DNA of 64,000 bases, taken from positions 701,092,217 to 701,156,216 of the forward strand of contig VDFB02270651.1 in assembly GCA_007258455.2 (NCBI GenBank), written 5' to 3'. This DNA is from Sequoia sempervirens. Lineage: Eukaryota > Streptophyta > Pinopsida > Cupressales > Cupressaceae. The notes below the pieces were generated by a model. It was not told the origin of the DNA, searched no databases, and saw only the letters and a list, made by a program, of their open reading frames with translations. Numbering within the stretch: position 1 is the stretch's first letter; every line of letters begins with the position of its first letter. Below are positions 22,362 to 33,511 of the stretch, piece after piece. The position numbers were made by a program, and so were the translations under genes.

Positions 22362-22373
22362 CTATAAATAGGG
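22362..22373 (+). promoter_or_regulatory. TATA box of the GL 3' LTR
   Basis: CTATAAATAGGG in the same context as at 15409-15420. In the 3' LTR copy it could drive read-through transcription, but Tat-B interrupts the LTR 800 bp downstream. Confidence 0.65.
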
Positions 22374-23165
22374 GCTTGCTCCTCATTTGTAAGGGGGGTG
22401 GTGAACTATTGTAAAGGGTAGATTGAAGCAATAAAAGGAATCATTGCATTGAATTTGGGTGTTTGCTTTGAGCTTTCTCATTTTGCATGCATGATTCAAC
22501 CTCCATGCTATTTCTGTTTGTTAGTTTCTTGAATGTCTTTAATGGTGGTTGTTGTTATAGTATTGGATGTACTTCTAGCTCATGATTTTTGTGGTTTTTT
22601 GATGATGAATCACTTTGCAAAGATATTTTGAGCTAATTCATATGCAACACTTTAGTTCAATTGTATGTTCATGAGGTGAATGCACAATCTGAAAATCTAT
22701 AGTCCTTAGAAGATTACACTGGTTTTGTGTAGCTATAGGTTTCTCTTGGTCAAGCAAAACTTAGTTTAATGGGAATCTATCTACTGTATCATCCTCCATT
22801 GTTATTGTTCATTCTAGTTTAGATTTAGAATATCTCTCTTAACCCTTCTCCTTTTGATATTTATTTTAGACCTTTGTTAGTGTAGGATTCCAAGCACCAT
22901 AATAGTGCCAAATTTGGTGATTGAAGTGAGTTTCAGCATGGTATTCTGAGTGAGCAACCATTGTTCATTCATTTCTAGCACTTTGAAACTCCATTTGTAG
23001 ACCCAAACTCCCATGCTTTGTGGACCATAAAGGCCTCCTTGTGATTACTAGCAAATCACATCAACCAATTGAACTATTCCAAGAATTGTCATGACCTAAC
23101 ACCCAAGAGACCTTGGAGTGATTTCTAAAACTTAGTTGCAAAAATTACCTTTTAAGAGAGATAAT

Positions 23166-24356
23166 TGTGTATGTTAAATATGTGTAATCAAAATGAAATA
23201 ACAAAAACACAAATAATGGAACTTGAAACTGAAGGAAAGCTAATTAAATTGATTTCAAAAGAAATAAATGAAGCTTCTTCAGAGGCATTCCATCTTCCTC
23301 TATCTCCAAAGATTTGTTTGAAGCTCCTGCTCTCAGATTGTGTAAGCTTGGCTTCTTCAAATGGCAATCTGCAGAATGAGTATGCAAAGTGATAGAGCTT
23401 CTCTATGCTATATGCTGGTGGAGGGAAGATACTGATACATATATGCACAGGGGTTGTGGATTATGAACAGGGGCTGTGAATTGAGGATGCTATGAAATGA
23501 AGTACATATGCCATGTTATGCTATGCTACTATGCTATGCTATGATGCTTGAATGCGAAAAGACTTATGTTATTGCAATTTGGCTATAGTTATTCTATTGA
23601 AAGCTCCTTTGTCATTTCAAAGACCTGACAGTCCTTTTATAGCTTTTTGTAGGCAAAATCCTGGCTGGCAAGGATCAATGGTTGTGAGGTTGTTTGGTAA
23701 GTTTGAATGGTGAGAGATGGAGAGGTTGAGAGGAAGATGGAAGAGGTTGGGAGGTTGGAGAGAAGAATGGAAGCCTGTCTTCAACCCATGGGAACAAGCT
23801 TGCACAGGAACAAAGAAATTTAATTTTTCTGTTTTGGCAGTTTGTTTCACGATTGTTGAAGATAATCCCCAAATTTATTTAATTTCATTTATGTGAGTTT
23901 GATTTTTGATTTTAGGACTATAGAAGATTTAATTAAATATTTTGGAATATTTAATTGTGATGTGACTTTAGAAGAATTAATTAAATATTTTTGGAATATT
24001 TAATTGTAAATGGAAGGATTAGAAAAATTTAATTAAATATTTAGAATATTTAATTGTGATGGAATCTAGAGGATTTGATTAAATATTTAGAATATTTAAT
24101 TATGAATGGAATTTTTAGAAGAGAAGAAATATTTAATCTTTATTTGAATAAAATATTCAAGCCAAGATTAAATGATAATTAATATAAATAAATCGCAATG
24201 TTTTATTTAATTAATTAAGAAATGAAATAATGAACAAATATAAATAAATTATTTAAATTTATTTATACATAGATTGAATTTAGAGATTTAATTAAATATT
24301 AAAAATATTTAATTAATTACCAGACTATGTGATGTGACCATTTTTAGGTGTATACA
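23166..24356 (-). mobile_element. 3' LTR of Tat-B
   Basis: On the - strand it begins TGTATACACCTAAAAATGG and ends CATACACA; 1191 bp. TATA box TATAAAAGG at 23633-23642. Confidence 0.92.
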
Positions 24357-24374
24357 TTTTGCCCCTCTTTGAAG
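24357..24374 (-). promoter_or_regulatory. Polypurine tract of Tat-B
   Basis: On the - strand CTTCAAAGAGGGGCAAAA, directly before the 3' LTR; identical in core to Tat-A 13626-13642. Confidence 0.9.
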
Positions 24375-24724
24375 TGATGTGTTTTACGCATTGCTTCAAA
24401 GAATTTTGAAATTTGCCCCAGATCTGGGGATAGTCGACTTTTAATAGGTATATGCCCCCTCGAACGATGAATCGATAAGATTTTTTGATTTTTATGAAAA
24501 TTTTGGAATGTTTTGGAATTTTTTGATTTTTATGATTTTGAAGATGTCGATTCATCATTCGAAAATGATGATGTGAAGAAATTTATGCGGAAAAGATGTG
24601 AGATGAAAAATTGATGACCTAAATTGCCCCTGTAATATTGCAACGCATGACTTTGTATTGATTGTTTGCTTATTGCATTGCCCTGATTTGATGATGTTTG
24701 TCTGATAAATTTGTTCCCAAGGTT

Positions 24725-25262
24725 GTTGGAAAATAAATAATAGCTGATAAATTTTCTTTTAAATTTGTTAAAAACAAATAGTTGTTTGATAGGTTTGCTT
24801 CTAAAGTTGTTAAAAACAAACAGGATGTTGATAAATTTGCTTTCATGATGATGAAAAACAAATAGTTGTTGATAAGTTTGCTTCTAAAGTTGTTAAAAAA
24901 CAAACAGGATTTTGATAAATTTGTTTTCATGATGATGAAAAACAAATAGTTGTTGATATGTTTGCTTATAAGGTTGTTAAAAACAAACATGATTTTGATA
25001 AATTTGCTTTCATGATCATGAAAAAAAAATAGATTGTTCATATGTTTGCTTCTAAAGTTGTTAAAAACAAATAGGAATTGATATATTTGCTTTCATGATG
25101 ATGAAAAACAAATAGTTGTTGATTTGATAAGTTTCGATTGATAAGTTTGCTTCCAAAGTTGTTGAAAACAAACAGTAGATTTGATAAATTTGCTTTCAAG
25201 GTTGTTGAAAGACAAATCATAGTTTGATAAATGTGCTTTCAAAGTTGTTGAAAACAAATAGT
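24725..25262 (-). repeat. ~41-bp tandem array near the 3' end of Tat-B
   Basis: About 12-13 units, alternating two versions: GATAAGTTTGCTTCTAAAG + TTGTTAAAAACAAACAGG and GATAAATTTGCTTTCATGAT + GATGAAAAACAAATAGTTG. Fewer, more degenerate copies are in Tat-A at 12500-12722, so the array has expanded here. Confidence 0.88.
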
Positions 25263-26825
25263 CGAATGATGTATTCCGATTGGATTGATTTGATTGATTT
25301 GATGATCCATTTTGATTTGAATGATGGTTTGATCTTCTGATGTAGGAGTAGGTGGTGTGAGACCAACAACATCTAGGGGTAGCACCTCATGTGATCAACT
25401 TTGATTTTTTTATTGAGACATTGTATACTTTGCCAGTTTTTGGGAAAATCTATAAATGCAAAATGCAGATTCTAACATGAATGCAAGCTATATTGACCAT
25501 GCAGGATATTCGTACAATATTGCCATTCGAAGAGCTTATTTGTGATTTTTGTATCATCATAGAGCATTGAAATGTTGAAAACTAATACAAGCATCAAAGG
25601 GTATGTTAGCACCAGTGATGACCTGAGTATTGCTTTCATGATTTTTGATATAGCAAGTTAATACAAGCATCTAGGTATAATTAAACCGAGATGACCTGAA
25701 TATTGCTTGCATAAACAGACAAGAGTTAACCCATTTCCCATGCAAATTCCGAAATGTCATCAATGATACTTAGTAGAGCATGTCTCGTGACCAATTTGCA
25801 TAATACTAATGATTTCCTCGCAAATAGTAGACAAAGAAATATCATACTCCTTCCTTGCTTTTCTAGTTCAGTACATCATTGAATTGCTCCAGAGATATGA
25901 TAGAAAAATCAAACAACCATTCAAATCTTGTCTAAAGTATTTCAAACATTATTCAGATTAAGATCATCCAACTTGGTTATCAACATTGATGTTTTTGTTT
26001 TGATGTTTGTTTGGATCATGTTGTGTTGATTTCAATTGGCATTGAATAAGCATGTTGTGATTGATTTGATATGGCAATGTTTGTTGCTTTTTGGAAAACC
26101 GTCTTGTGTCTATTTATGATGTTTGAAAAGCTCGTTGCCCTTCTCTGTGTTTTTGCCCCCAATGTAAACACAACCTAAATATGACGGGTATGTACAAATT
26201 TCATCAAGCCATGATAAAACACAAGGATTCCTATCATATGATATGGATATGAAAGATATGTAGAGATGATGGATATGGATGGATGATGCCTAAAGTGAAT
26301 GCAAGACATAAGCTAATAGATGGAGGAGCCTATTTTAATCACAAGTAGCATTTGTTTTCCAGGTTTTCACCACTTGTTTTTATTGCACCTTTTCAGGATT
26401 TTTCTAATGTTTTTTTTAAATTTTTTTAGAACTTTTAAGATGGAATGTGATGACCAATTGAAGAAACAAGATTCCCCACAATATAAGAGAAGATGCATGA
26501 CAAAGGATATGGTATGGAAGATTTGGATGAAGTGAATAGGATAAGATGTATGATGTTCAAGAAGATCCTTAACCTTGTCAAGATCAAAGGTGGAAATGTA
26601 AGGAATGGGAATAGAAAGGATAATGATCATGAATGATAAGATGGATGAAACTTGCCTCTAAATGTAGAGTGCAAGAGGAATATGGAAGATATGATATGGA
26701 GGATAGGGAGATGGAGGAAGGACTTAAGCATAAAGTTTCACAACCAAATATCCCTCTAATAAACCATGGCAATGGGAATTAAAATCCTAAATGTTGGCAG
26801 ATTAATGATATGAGAATCTAAGGAC
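25263..26825 (-). other. Tat-B spacer between its ORFs and the 3' array
   Basis: Aligns with the Tat-A spacer 9150-10100 in inverted orientation. Where Tat-A has the antisense PMD ORF, Tat-B goes straight from the spacer (around 25400) into the repeat array, so the PMD gene is absent. Nothing coding is supported. Confidence 0.7.
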
Positions 26826-27434
26826 CTATGCAAAAGTTTGGATTAAAGGAGAATGATGGGGGATGAATGTTGGATAATGGATAGGAGGTTGGAAGACCTG
26901 TTGATGGATAGATGGAAAGGATGGAAAGATCAACATTGGCACACACCTTGAAGGGTGGTGGAGTGATGGAGGAAAAATGGATTTGGAAGGTGATAGGTTA
27001 TTAGATGGAAAATTGGAGGAAGGTTTTGGATTAGAAAATTTGGATGCCAATTTATATTTTATTACTTTTATGAGACTTTTAGGAATCCACATGACTTTTG
27101 ACTTTGAGTTTTGCTTTGTAGACCTTTGTGGCCTTTGACATTTTTCTTTTTTCTTTGATGGGCCTTTGTGACCTTTGAAAATTTCCTTTGATTTGATGGG
27201 CCTTTGTGGCCTTTGAAAATTGCCTTTTGATTTTTGGATCAAATTTTCTTTTATTTTTGCATGACTCTTCAAGGAGACATGTTGATCATTTGATACATGT
27301 GGAGTTTTATATTGAAGCTTTTGACATTTGGCATCCAAATTGCTTCCAAAAGAAATGGAAGGAGTGTATTGAGATGAACGATATGGAGGTATGATAGATG
27401 AGTTAATGAAGGAAGAATTTTGAAAGTGGATCAA
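26826..27434 (-). CDS. Lys/Pro/Ser-rich ORF of Tat-B (function unknown)
   Basis: A 202-codon open frame directly after the G-patch ORF but in another frame. Residues 60-110 are very basic with three repeats of the (G/K)xxxRPQRP(I/S)K kind (QRPQRPIKSKE, KGHKGPSKKKE, QRPQRSTKQ). The rest is Pro/Ser/His-rich. I recognise no domain. It could be the shifted C-terminal part of the gag-like protein; the basic repeats would suit nucleic acid binding. Confidence 0.4.
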   Translation of the reverse strand: MIHFQNSSFINSSIIPPYRSSQYTPSISFGSNLDAKCQKLQYKTPHVSNDQHVSLKSHAKIKENLIQKSKGNFQRPQRPIKSKEIFKGHKGPSKKKEKCQRPQRSTKQNSKSKVMWIPKSLIKVIKYKLASKFSNPKPSSNFPSNNLSPSKSIFPPSLHHPSRCVPMLIFPSFPSIHQQVFQPPIHYPTFIPHHSPLIQTFA

Positions 27435-27487
27435 GGATGTGTGCCTTTGTTGTTATTGAAAAATAGGAGATGGGGAAATTTGGGACC

Positions 27488-28970
27488 CTAATATGGATGG
27501 AAGGGTTGATGAGCTAGGGTTGGAATGATAAGGATAGATGGAAGATTTGATGAACTAGGATAAGGACCTAGGATAGATGGAGTTTTTGATGGACTAGGAT
27601 AAGGACCTAGGATGGATGGAGAGTTTGATGAACTAGGATAAGGACCTAGGATGGATGGAGAGTTTGATGGACTAGGATAAGGACCTAGGATAGATGGAGA
27701 GTTTGATGGACTAGGATACCTAGGTTGAGCATGAGGTGTATAACCAAGGCCATGAGAATATGGATGTGCTTGGATAGAAAGGGGTTCTAGGATGCCTTGC
27801 TCATGAAGGCCTAAACCTTTTCCTTTGTAATTCATAATTTCACACATTCGTTTACCAATTGGATATGTATTGTTTGTGAAACAAGATGTGAGTCCATTGT
27901 GAGGAGGATATGATATCGATGAGAGGATAGGTTTTGGAAGTAAACCAGAATGGATAAAGGTGGATGATCCCAATTTATAGGTGTGAGGTTCATGGATAAC
28001 TTGAATAGATGTGATAGGCTCTTGACATGGGGATGATGGGGTGTTTTGATCTTGACTTGGAAAAGGATTATGAAGTGGTATGAAAGGAATATCTTGATCA
28101 TGAGAAGGATAATCATCTTCATAGGATGAAAGGGTATCCTTGAATGGAAGCTTATATTGATCTTGATGAGGAAGGGAATTGTGAAATTTTGTAGAAATCA
28201 TATCTTGATCATCAATTGGAAAGACATCATTAGATAGAATGGAAGAAATATCATGCTCTTTGGATGCAATAGAATCATGGGATGGTATGGATTGATTAGA
28301 TGATGTGGAAGAAGAACTTAGAAGACAATTTTGTTCTTGAGATGGAAGAGGATTATCATGGGTGAATAATGAAAGGAGGGGATCATCATATGGTCCTTGA
28401 GAGATGGGATCTTGATCAAAGATAGGAAGGGTTTGTAGAATGTTTTGATCGAGATGTGTAGATTGAAATGAATCATTGGATGTAAAGGATATGATAGAAG
28501 AAGGTGATTGAATGGAATCGTTATCTTGAGTGAAATAATCTTGAGGTTCATTTTGAATTATGGGGGATGAAGATAAATGCATGACATGTCAGGATTGGTC
28601 AATTTTATTTGATGGCTTAGATTTGGGCTTCTTATGTAACCTTTGCAAAAATTCAAAAACATTGAATTTGGATGATGTTGCTTTTGGAGGAGAAGAGGTT
28701 ACATTCATATTTCCATCAAAGGACTTTGTAGTTGTGCCCCCTTTTATTTCCTTGATTTGCCTTTGCAGTGCTCTTGTTTGTTGGGGAAGACTACTAAGAT
28801 TATTTAATGGAGTTTTAATCTTTTCAGGATCTTCCTTAATTTTCTCCATATTGTAGTTAGAGGGCAATTTGGCACCTTGGTTTGCCAAGAAAAGAAAGTA
28901 GCCTTCTTTATCTCACTCTAACATCTTGTCCAAAATTTGGTGAAACTGTGAATCCTGTTCAACTTCTTGA
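27488..28970 (-). pseudogene. Tat-B single ORF: gag N-terminus fused to a G-patch and 13-residue repeats
   Basis: On the - strand, residues like EVEQDSQFHQILDKMLE precede a stop (TGA where Tat-A has Arg), then LANQGAKLPSNYNMEK, matching Tat-A Gag residues around 55-115. The frame continues through one more TGA at 28589 (same register: 28888 minus 28582 is a multiple of 3) into a 364-codon Ser/Pro/Asp-rich stretch. Near its end is a G-patch (MNYKGKGLGLHEQGILEPL ... HGLGYTP), followed by five 13-residue repeats of SPSNSPSILGPYP type. Capsid, zinc knuckle, protease and all enzymes are missing, so the element must rely on a partner for proteins. Confidence 0.82.
27535..27722 (-). repeat. 39-bp tandem repeat encoding 13-residue units
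   Basis: About five in-frame copies of a 39-bp unit (core AAGGACCTAGGATGGATGG on the + strand). Because 39 is a multiple of 3, copy-number changes keep the frame. Confidence 0.9.
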
Positions 28971-30198
28971 ATCATTTCATCAGTTATTTCCTCATTTGAA
29001 TTATTCCCAGTATGAAACCTATGAAGAGGATTTTCTTCCCTATCACCCATGTTGTAAAGTGGACAACAGGCATATGCTTTTGAAATGTTCTTCTAGACTT
29101 AGATCACAGTTTTATAAGTGCAAAAATGATGGTATCTTGATCTGATAAGATGAAAATCTTACGATATGATCAAATGACGTTTCTAACTCTTGATTGTGGC
29201 TTCCAAGATGAAAGGATATTAGAATCCAGTTGGGGAAGTTGAACCAATAATCAAAAACTTGTTTGAAAAGATGCACTTTTTTGAGATTTGATCCTAGTCT
29301 CGAAAAATGATAAGTGTAATCAATGTAATTGTGAGTTTTGGTTGATCTTTGCTGAATTAATGTATTGAAAACACATCAAGCAAGTTGTAGAATAGTTGTC
29401 TTTAAACATTAAGTGTATGATCAAAATGTTTTTCAAAAATTGTTTTAACAGGTTTTACACATGATAGACAGATCAAACAGACTCACTCTTAATACTCAAG
29501 TAAGTCATTAGGGTAATCAACAGCCCACATCTTAGAACTACATCGACTCACATAGCCGTGTCACCCCCAAAAGGGCTCCCGTGTTTTTGTCTTTTCCAGG
29601 TGCATACTCAGAGTGAAAAAAGTGGATACCAGATCCCTTGAGCAAACAATCCTTGGTAGTTAGATGGTGAGTATCTTGGGGGTAGATTCTTCCCTCCCTT
29701 GCACTGTGATTATTATGACGTTCAAAAACTGACTTCAGTTGGATAGTACACTAAGTTCGTAGTAAGGGTTTCCGTTCAGTGCAGCAAATGATAGACTCCT
29801 CGAGAGACCTCCCTACCTTTAGAACAAAGGCTTTGGGGATGGTTATCAATGCACACTATTGTCAAAAGAGGGTTTCCCCAAATTTGCTTTAAATTTTAGA
29901 GTGTGGTGGAATAGCCTGGCTTTGGCTTGAACCCACTTGAGTCGTTCCTCTTGGGTGAGTACTTTTTCCCACAAGAGTAGGCTCTCTAAAAGGTTTTAAT
30001 AAAGCTAAAAATTGCATAAAGGGAAATAGATGAGTTTGGCATTTTGATCACCCAGTTAAGGGGAGAGCATAGGCCTAGCACCGTTTAAGCAAAGAAAACA
30101 CAAGATTCAGTTTTAAGCCCAAATAAAGATTTTGCTATGCTAAGGGAAGATGTTGATTCACACAAACATGGAGTTCATTTTAGCCCAAAATAAAAAGT

Positions 30199-30335
30199 GA
30201 AGTGACTATCCTAGGATTGCTTGATTTTTAATTTATGTGACTACCCTAGGATTGTTTCATTCTTAATTATGTGACTACCCTAGGATTGCTTAATTCCATT
30301 TATGTGACTACCTTAGGATTGCTTAATTCTATTTA
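30199..30335 (-). repeat. CCTAGG direct repeats of the Tat-B leader
   Basis: Four units of GTGACTACC(C/T)TAGGATTGCTT type on the + strand, matching the Tat-A array 373-512. Confidence 0.85.
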
Positions 30336-30420
30336 AAGTTTTTTACTATTCGCGGTCGTGTCGGATTCAGTCAAGTTGTATTTAAATCATAATTTACAGT
30401 TTGCAGGTTTTTCAAAAATG

Positions 30421-30640
30421 TGCTATAACAGACCTTATGGGCGCTGTAGGATTCTTCATGGGCGCTACAGAATGGCTCAGAGGCACTGCAGGATGGCTCA
30501 TGGGTGCTGCAGAATGGCTCACAGGCGCTGCAGGATGGCTCATGGGCGCTACAAGATGGCTTATGGGTACTGCAGGATGGCTTACAGGCACTGCAGAATG
30601 GCTCATGGGCGCTGCAAGATGCTTCAAGGGTGCTAAACTG
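30421..30640 (-). repeat. 24-bp GCGC array of the Tat-B leader
   Basis: Nine units of about 24 bp, GGATGGCTCATGGGCGCTGCA type on the + strand. The unit length is a multiple of three, so it gives long repetitive open frames in several frames that look like proteins but are not. Confidence 0.88.
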
Positions 30641-30740
30641 GGTATGAATTTTCTTGAAACGTGTTTATTGTGCTAATCCACTATTTTTGGTCGTAACCTG
30701 TTAGGAAAATCTGCAATAAAATGTTAAAATTGGGGCAAGA

Positions 30741-30758
30741 GCCCCATGGTGGGCGCCA
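30741..30758 (-). promoter_or_regulatory. Primer binding site of Tat-B
   Basis: On the - strand TGGCGCCCACCATGGGGC, five bases after the 5' LTR end. It starts TGGCGCC like the tRNA-Asp type primer site of many plant Ty3/gypsy elements, but the inner bases differ, so the tRNA is uncertain. Confidence 0.8.
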
Positions 30759-30762
30759 AAAA

Positions 30763-31957
30763 TGTGTATGTTAAATATGTGTAATCAAAATGAAATAACA
30801 AAAACACAAATAATGGAACTCTAAACTGAAGGAAAGCTAATTAAATTGATTTCAAAAGAAATAAATGAAGCTTCTTCAGAGGCGTTCCATCTTCCTCTAT
30901 CTCCAGAGATTTGTTTGAAGCTGCTGCTCTCAGATTGTGTAAGCTTGGCTTCTTTAAATGGAAATCTATAGAATGAGTATGCAAAGTGATAGAGCTTCTC
31001 TATGCTATATGCTAGTGGAGGGAAGATACTGATATAGATATGCACAGGGGCTGTGGATTATGAACATGGGCTGTGAATTGAGGATGCTATGAAATGAAGT
31101 ACATATGCCATGTTATGCTATGCTATGATGCTTGAATGCTAAAAGACTTATGCTATTAAAATTTGGCTATAGTTATTCTATTAAAAGCTCCTCTATCATT
31201 TCAAATACCTGACAATCCTTTTATAGCTTTTTGCAAGCAAAATCCTGGCTGGCAAGGATCAACGGCTATGAGGTTGTCTGGTAAGTTTGAATGGTGAGAG
31301 ATGGAGAGGTTGAGAGGAAGATGGAAGAGGTTGGGAGGTTGGAGAGAAGAATGGAAGCCTGTCTTCAACCCATGGGAACAAGCTTGCACATGAACAGAGA
31401 AATTTAATTTTTCTGTTTTGGCAGTTTGTTTCAGGGTTGTTGAAGATAATCCCCAAATTTATTAAATAAATAAATTTATTTAATTTCATTTATGTGAGTT
31501 TGATTTTTGATTTTAGGACTATAGAAGATTTAATTAAATATTTTGGCATATTTAATTATGATGTGACTTTAGAAGAATTAATTAAATATTTTTGGAATAT
31601 TTAAGTGTAAATGGAAGGATTAGAAGAATTTAATTAAATATTTAGAATATTTAATTGTGATGGAATCTAGAGGATTTAATTAAATATTTAGAATATTTAA
31701 TTATGAATGAAATTTTTAGAAGAGAAGAAATATTTAATCTTTATTTGAATAAAATATTCAAGCCAAGATTAAATGATAATTAATATAAATAAATCGTAAT
31801 GTTTTATTTAATTAATTAAGAAATGAAACAATGAACAAATATAAATAAATTATTTAAATTTATTTATACGTAGATTGAATTTAGAGATTTAATTAAATAT
31901 TAAAAATATTTAATTAATTACCAGACTATGTGATGTGACCATTTTTAGGTGTATACA
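30763..31957 (-). mobile_element. 5' LTR of Tat-B
   Basis: 1195 bp, TGTATACACC to CATACACA on the - strand. TATA box TATAAAAGG at 31218-31226. Differs from the 3' LTR by scattered substitutions and an extra ~15 bp of AAATAAATT near 31465. Confidence 0.92.
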
Positions 31958-32014
31958 ATATCATACTTATATGTTGTCTATATTGTTGAGAAGGTGCAAA
32001 AACACCCATCAATA

Positions 32015-32647
32015 GTACCTTTCAAGATAAAATCAAACATAGATAAAGGGGCTAAGAACTTTCCCATTTTTGAAACTCCTAATCATGACACCTTTCAAGA
32101 CTCCATGCACATTACAATTATATTCCAAGAACATTCTATTTGCACCATATCAACCATATCATTTACTTCTACATCATAGTTTAAAGAGCTTTCACTTATT
32201 TATCCTCAAGTTATAAATTAGGATCAAAAAGATCCACCAATTCTAGATATATTCGAAAATGATGAGGCCATTGTAAAATTTATGGGATTAAGAGAAAATA
32301 TACCTTTGGGAGTTCATAAAGTTAGTTTTTCCATTGAGCTCGATGAGAAAACATATTTTTATGAAACTTAAACACCTCTCAATCATAACAAGAATATGAA
32401 TGTTATAAAGAAAACCTTTAAGGGAAAGCATGCTTTATAATTATCTAAGGAATAAAATGGGAATATTGATCTTCTTATAATGTCTAAATATCAAGAAAAA
32501 TCCTTTATCTTGATAGAAGAGCTACAAAAACAAAATTTTGATACAACTAAAAATCCTAAGATCATACATTTTGCAACATCTTTGTCACCTCAAGAGATTG
32601 AAGAATTCATGGAATTTTTTAAAAACATAACCATAAATTTTGGGTGG
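32015..32647 (+). pseudogene. pol: Tat-C linker between protease region and RT
   Basis: Matches Tat-A about 5280-5835. Recognisable pieces are FENDEAIVKFMGL (about 32250) and MSKYQEKSFILIEELQ ... SLSPQEIEEFMEF ... INFGW (32480-32647). The translation is broken by many stops. It stops exactly where the solo LTR begins, in the codons for the NF(A/G)W-SY motif. Confidence 0.8.
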
Positions 32648-33511
32648 TGTAGACACCCAAAATTGTCCATGTCATAACATTACCTAGTCATACATGACCT
32701 TGTAAAACATCTTACAATATTGTACCCTAGGTCATTACCTTATTCCATTTATTCCAATTAATCAACTTCCCAATTAATTAAATAAATCTCATTTATTTAA
32801 TTAATTCCCCTTCACATGTCTCAAAATAATTCAAATTAAATACTTGAATTTATCCCTCACTTATTACCACATTGCAACATGTGTCACATGACTACAACTC
32901 TTCACATGCACAAATAATTTAAATAATTTAATTATTTAAATTATGAGATTCCCACTCACATCCTATTTTTAGCCCCATTCATTGTGCGTCATAAGCATTT
33001 TTTCTCTCCAAAATAAATAAAAGAATCCCACTTATTCCATCACATCCTAATTTTAGCCTCATGTCATAACCCACTTAATGTGCATCATAGGCACTAAAAT
33101 CAAATTTTAATCCTAGTCATACACATCACACAATTGACTTTTAATCTTAGCCATCAAATCATATCAGCTTTTGCCTATAAAACTAGCCTCACACAGGCCA
33201 TTTGAGATGTTCTTCTAGTATCCTCACTTTTCCAAAATTATTTCAATATTCTCATCTATCTATCTATCTTCTTCTATCATCTTTCATCTCAACATTATGC
33301 TGTGAAATTGAGCAATCAACAATCAAACCTTCAAAATATTGCATTCTCATGTGAGCTGGAGAAGAGCAATGGAGATAAATCGAGTTTAGCGTGGATTTGG
33401 GTTTGCATTCGCTTGTTATTTTGATTTTCATGCTTGCTCATAATCTATTGTGCTAGTTAGGGTTTTGATATCTTTCTATTTTAGTTTTATATCTGATTTT
33501 CCCTAACTACA
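32648..33511 (+). mobile_element. Solo LTR inserted in Tat-C
   Basis: 864 bp starting TGTAGACACCCAAAATTG and ending CCTAACTACA, flanked by GGTGG (32643-32647) and GGAGG (33512-33516), a 5-bp duplication with one mismatch. It interrupts the reading ...INFGW / SYGNIPSLDPK... that is continuous in Tat-A. TATA-like CCTATAAAA at 33174-33182. No internal region is present, so it is a product of LTR-LTR recombination. The family is not one of the others in the window. Confidence 0.88.

Larger units (their letters stand above)
28971..30740 (-). other. Untranslated leader of Tat-B
   Basis: Inverted counterpart of Tat-A 1-2040. Includes the CCTAGG repeats (30199-30335) and the 24-bp GCGC array (30421-30640), the latter in the same orientation relative to the element as in Tat-A. 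No supported gene. Confidence 0.85.
23166..31957 (-). mobile_element. Tat-B: non-autonomous Ty3/gypsy relative of Tat-A
   Basis: Both LTRs are present (30763-31957 5', 23166-24356 3'), nearly identical by eye apart from a ~15-bp indel. PBS and PPT are in place. The internal region keeps the leader, gag start, G-patch ORF and spacer, but has no protease, RT, RNase H or integrase, and no antisense PMD ORF. It sits inside the GL 3' LTR: the GL sequence stops at AAGAGAGATAAT (23165) and resumes at ATATCATAC (31958). The 5-bp flanks ATAAT and ATATC occupy the same alignment columns as ATAGC in the uninterrupted copy (16210-16214), i.e. a diverged target duplication. Confidence 0.9.
14831..32014 (+). 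mobile_element. GL element: retroelement with giant LTRs, interrupted by Tat-A and Tat-B
   Basis: Parts: right portion of the 5' LTR (14831-16261), internal region (16262-19711), 3' LTR (19712-23165 plus about 31963-32014). The two LTR portions are about 92 percent identical by eye in their shared last 1.4 kb and share the same internal deletion of the LTR ORF, as expected for two LTRs of one insertion. The left part of the 5' LTR is left of the window because Tat-A split it. No polypurine tract is evident before 19712 and no target duplication can be checked because the left flank is absent. A TG...CA unit, a TATA box and a primer-binding-like site support the LTR reading; an independent-insertion reading is not fully excluded. 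Confidence 0.68.

Noticed and set aside
24725..25262. CRISPR-like appearance of regular ~41-bp repeats
   Set aside because: Units are contiguous and all parts are repeated, with no unique spacers, and the context is a plant retrotransposon.
30401..30676. Repetitive protein-like open frames (GAAGWLMG and similar)
   Set aside because: They arise from the 24-bp noncoding leader array, whose unit is a multiple of three, so several frames stay open; the equivalent array in Tat-A is not open in the same way.
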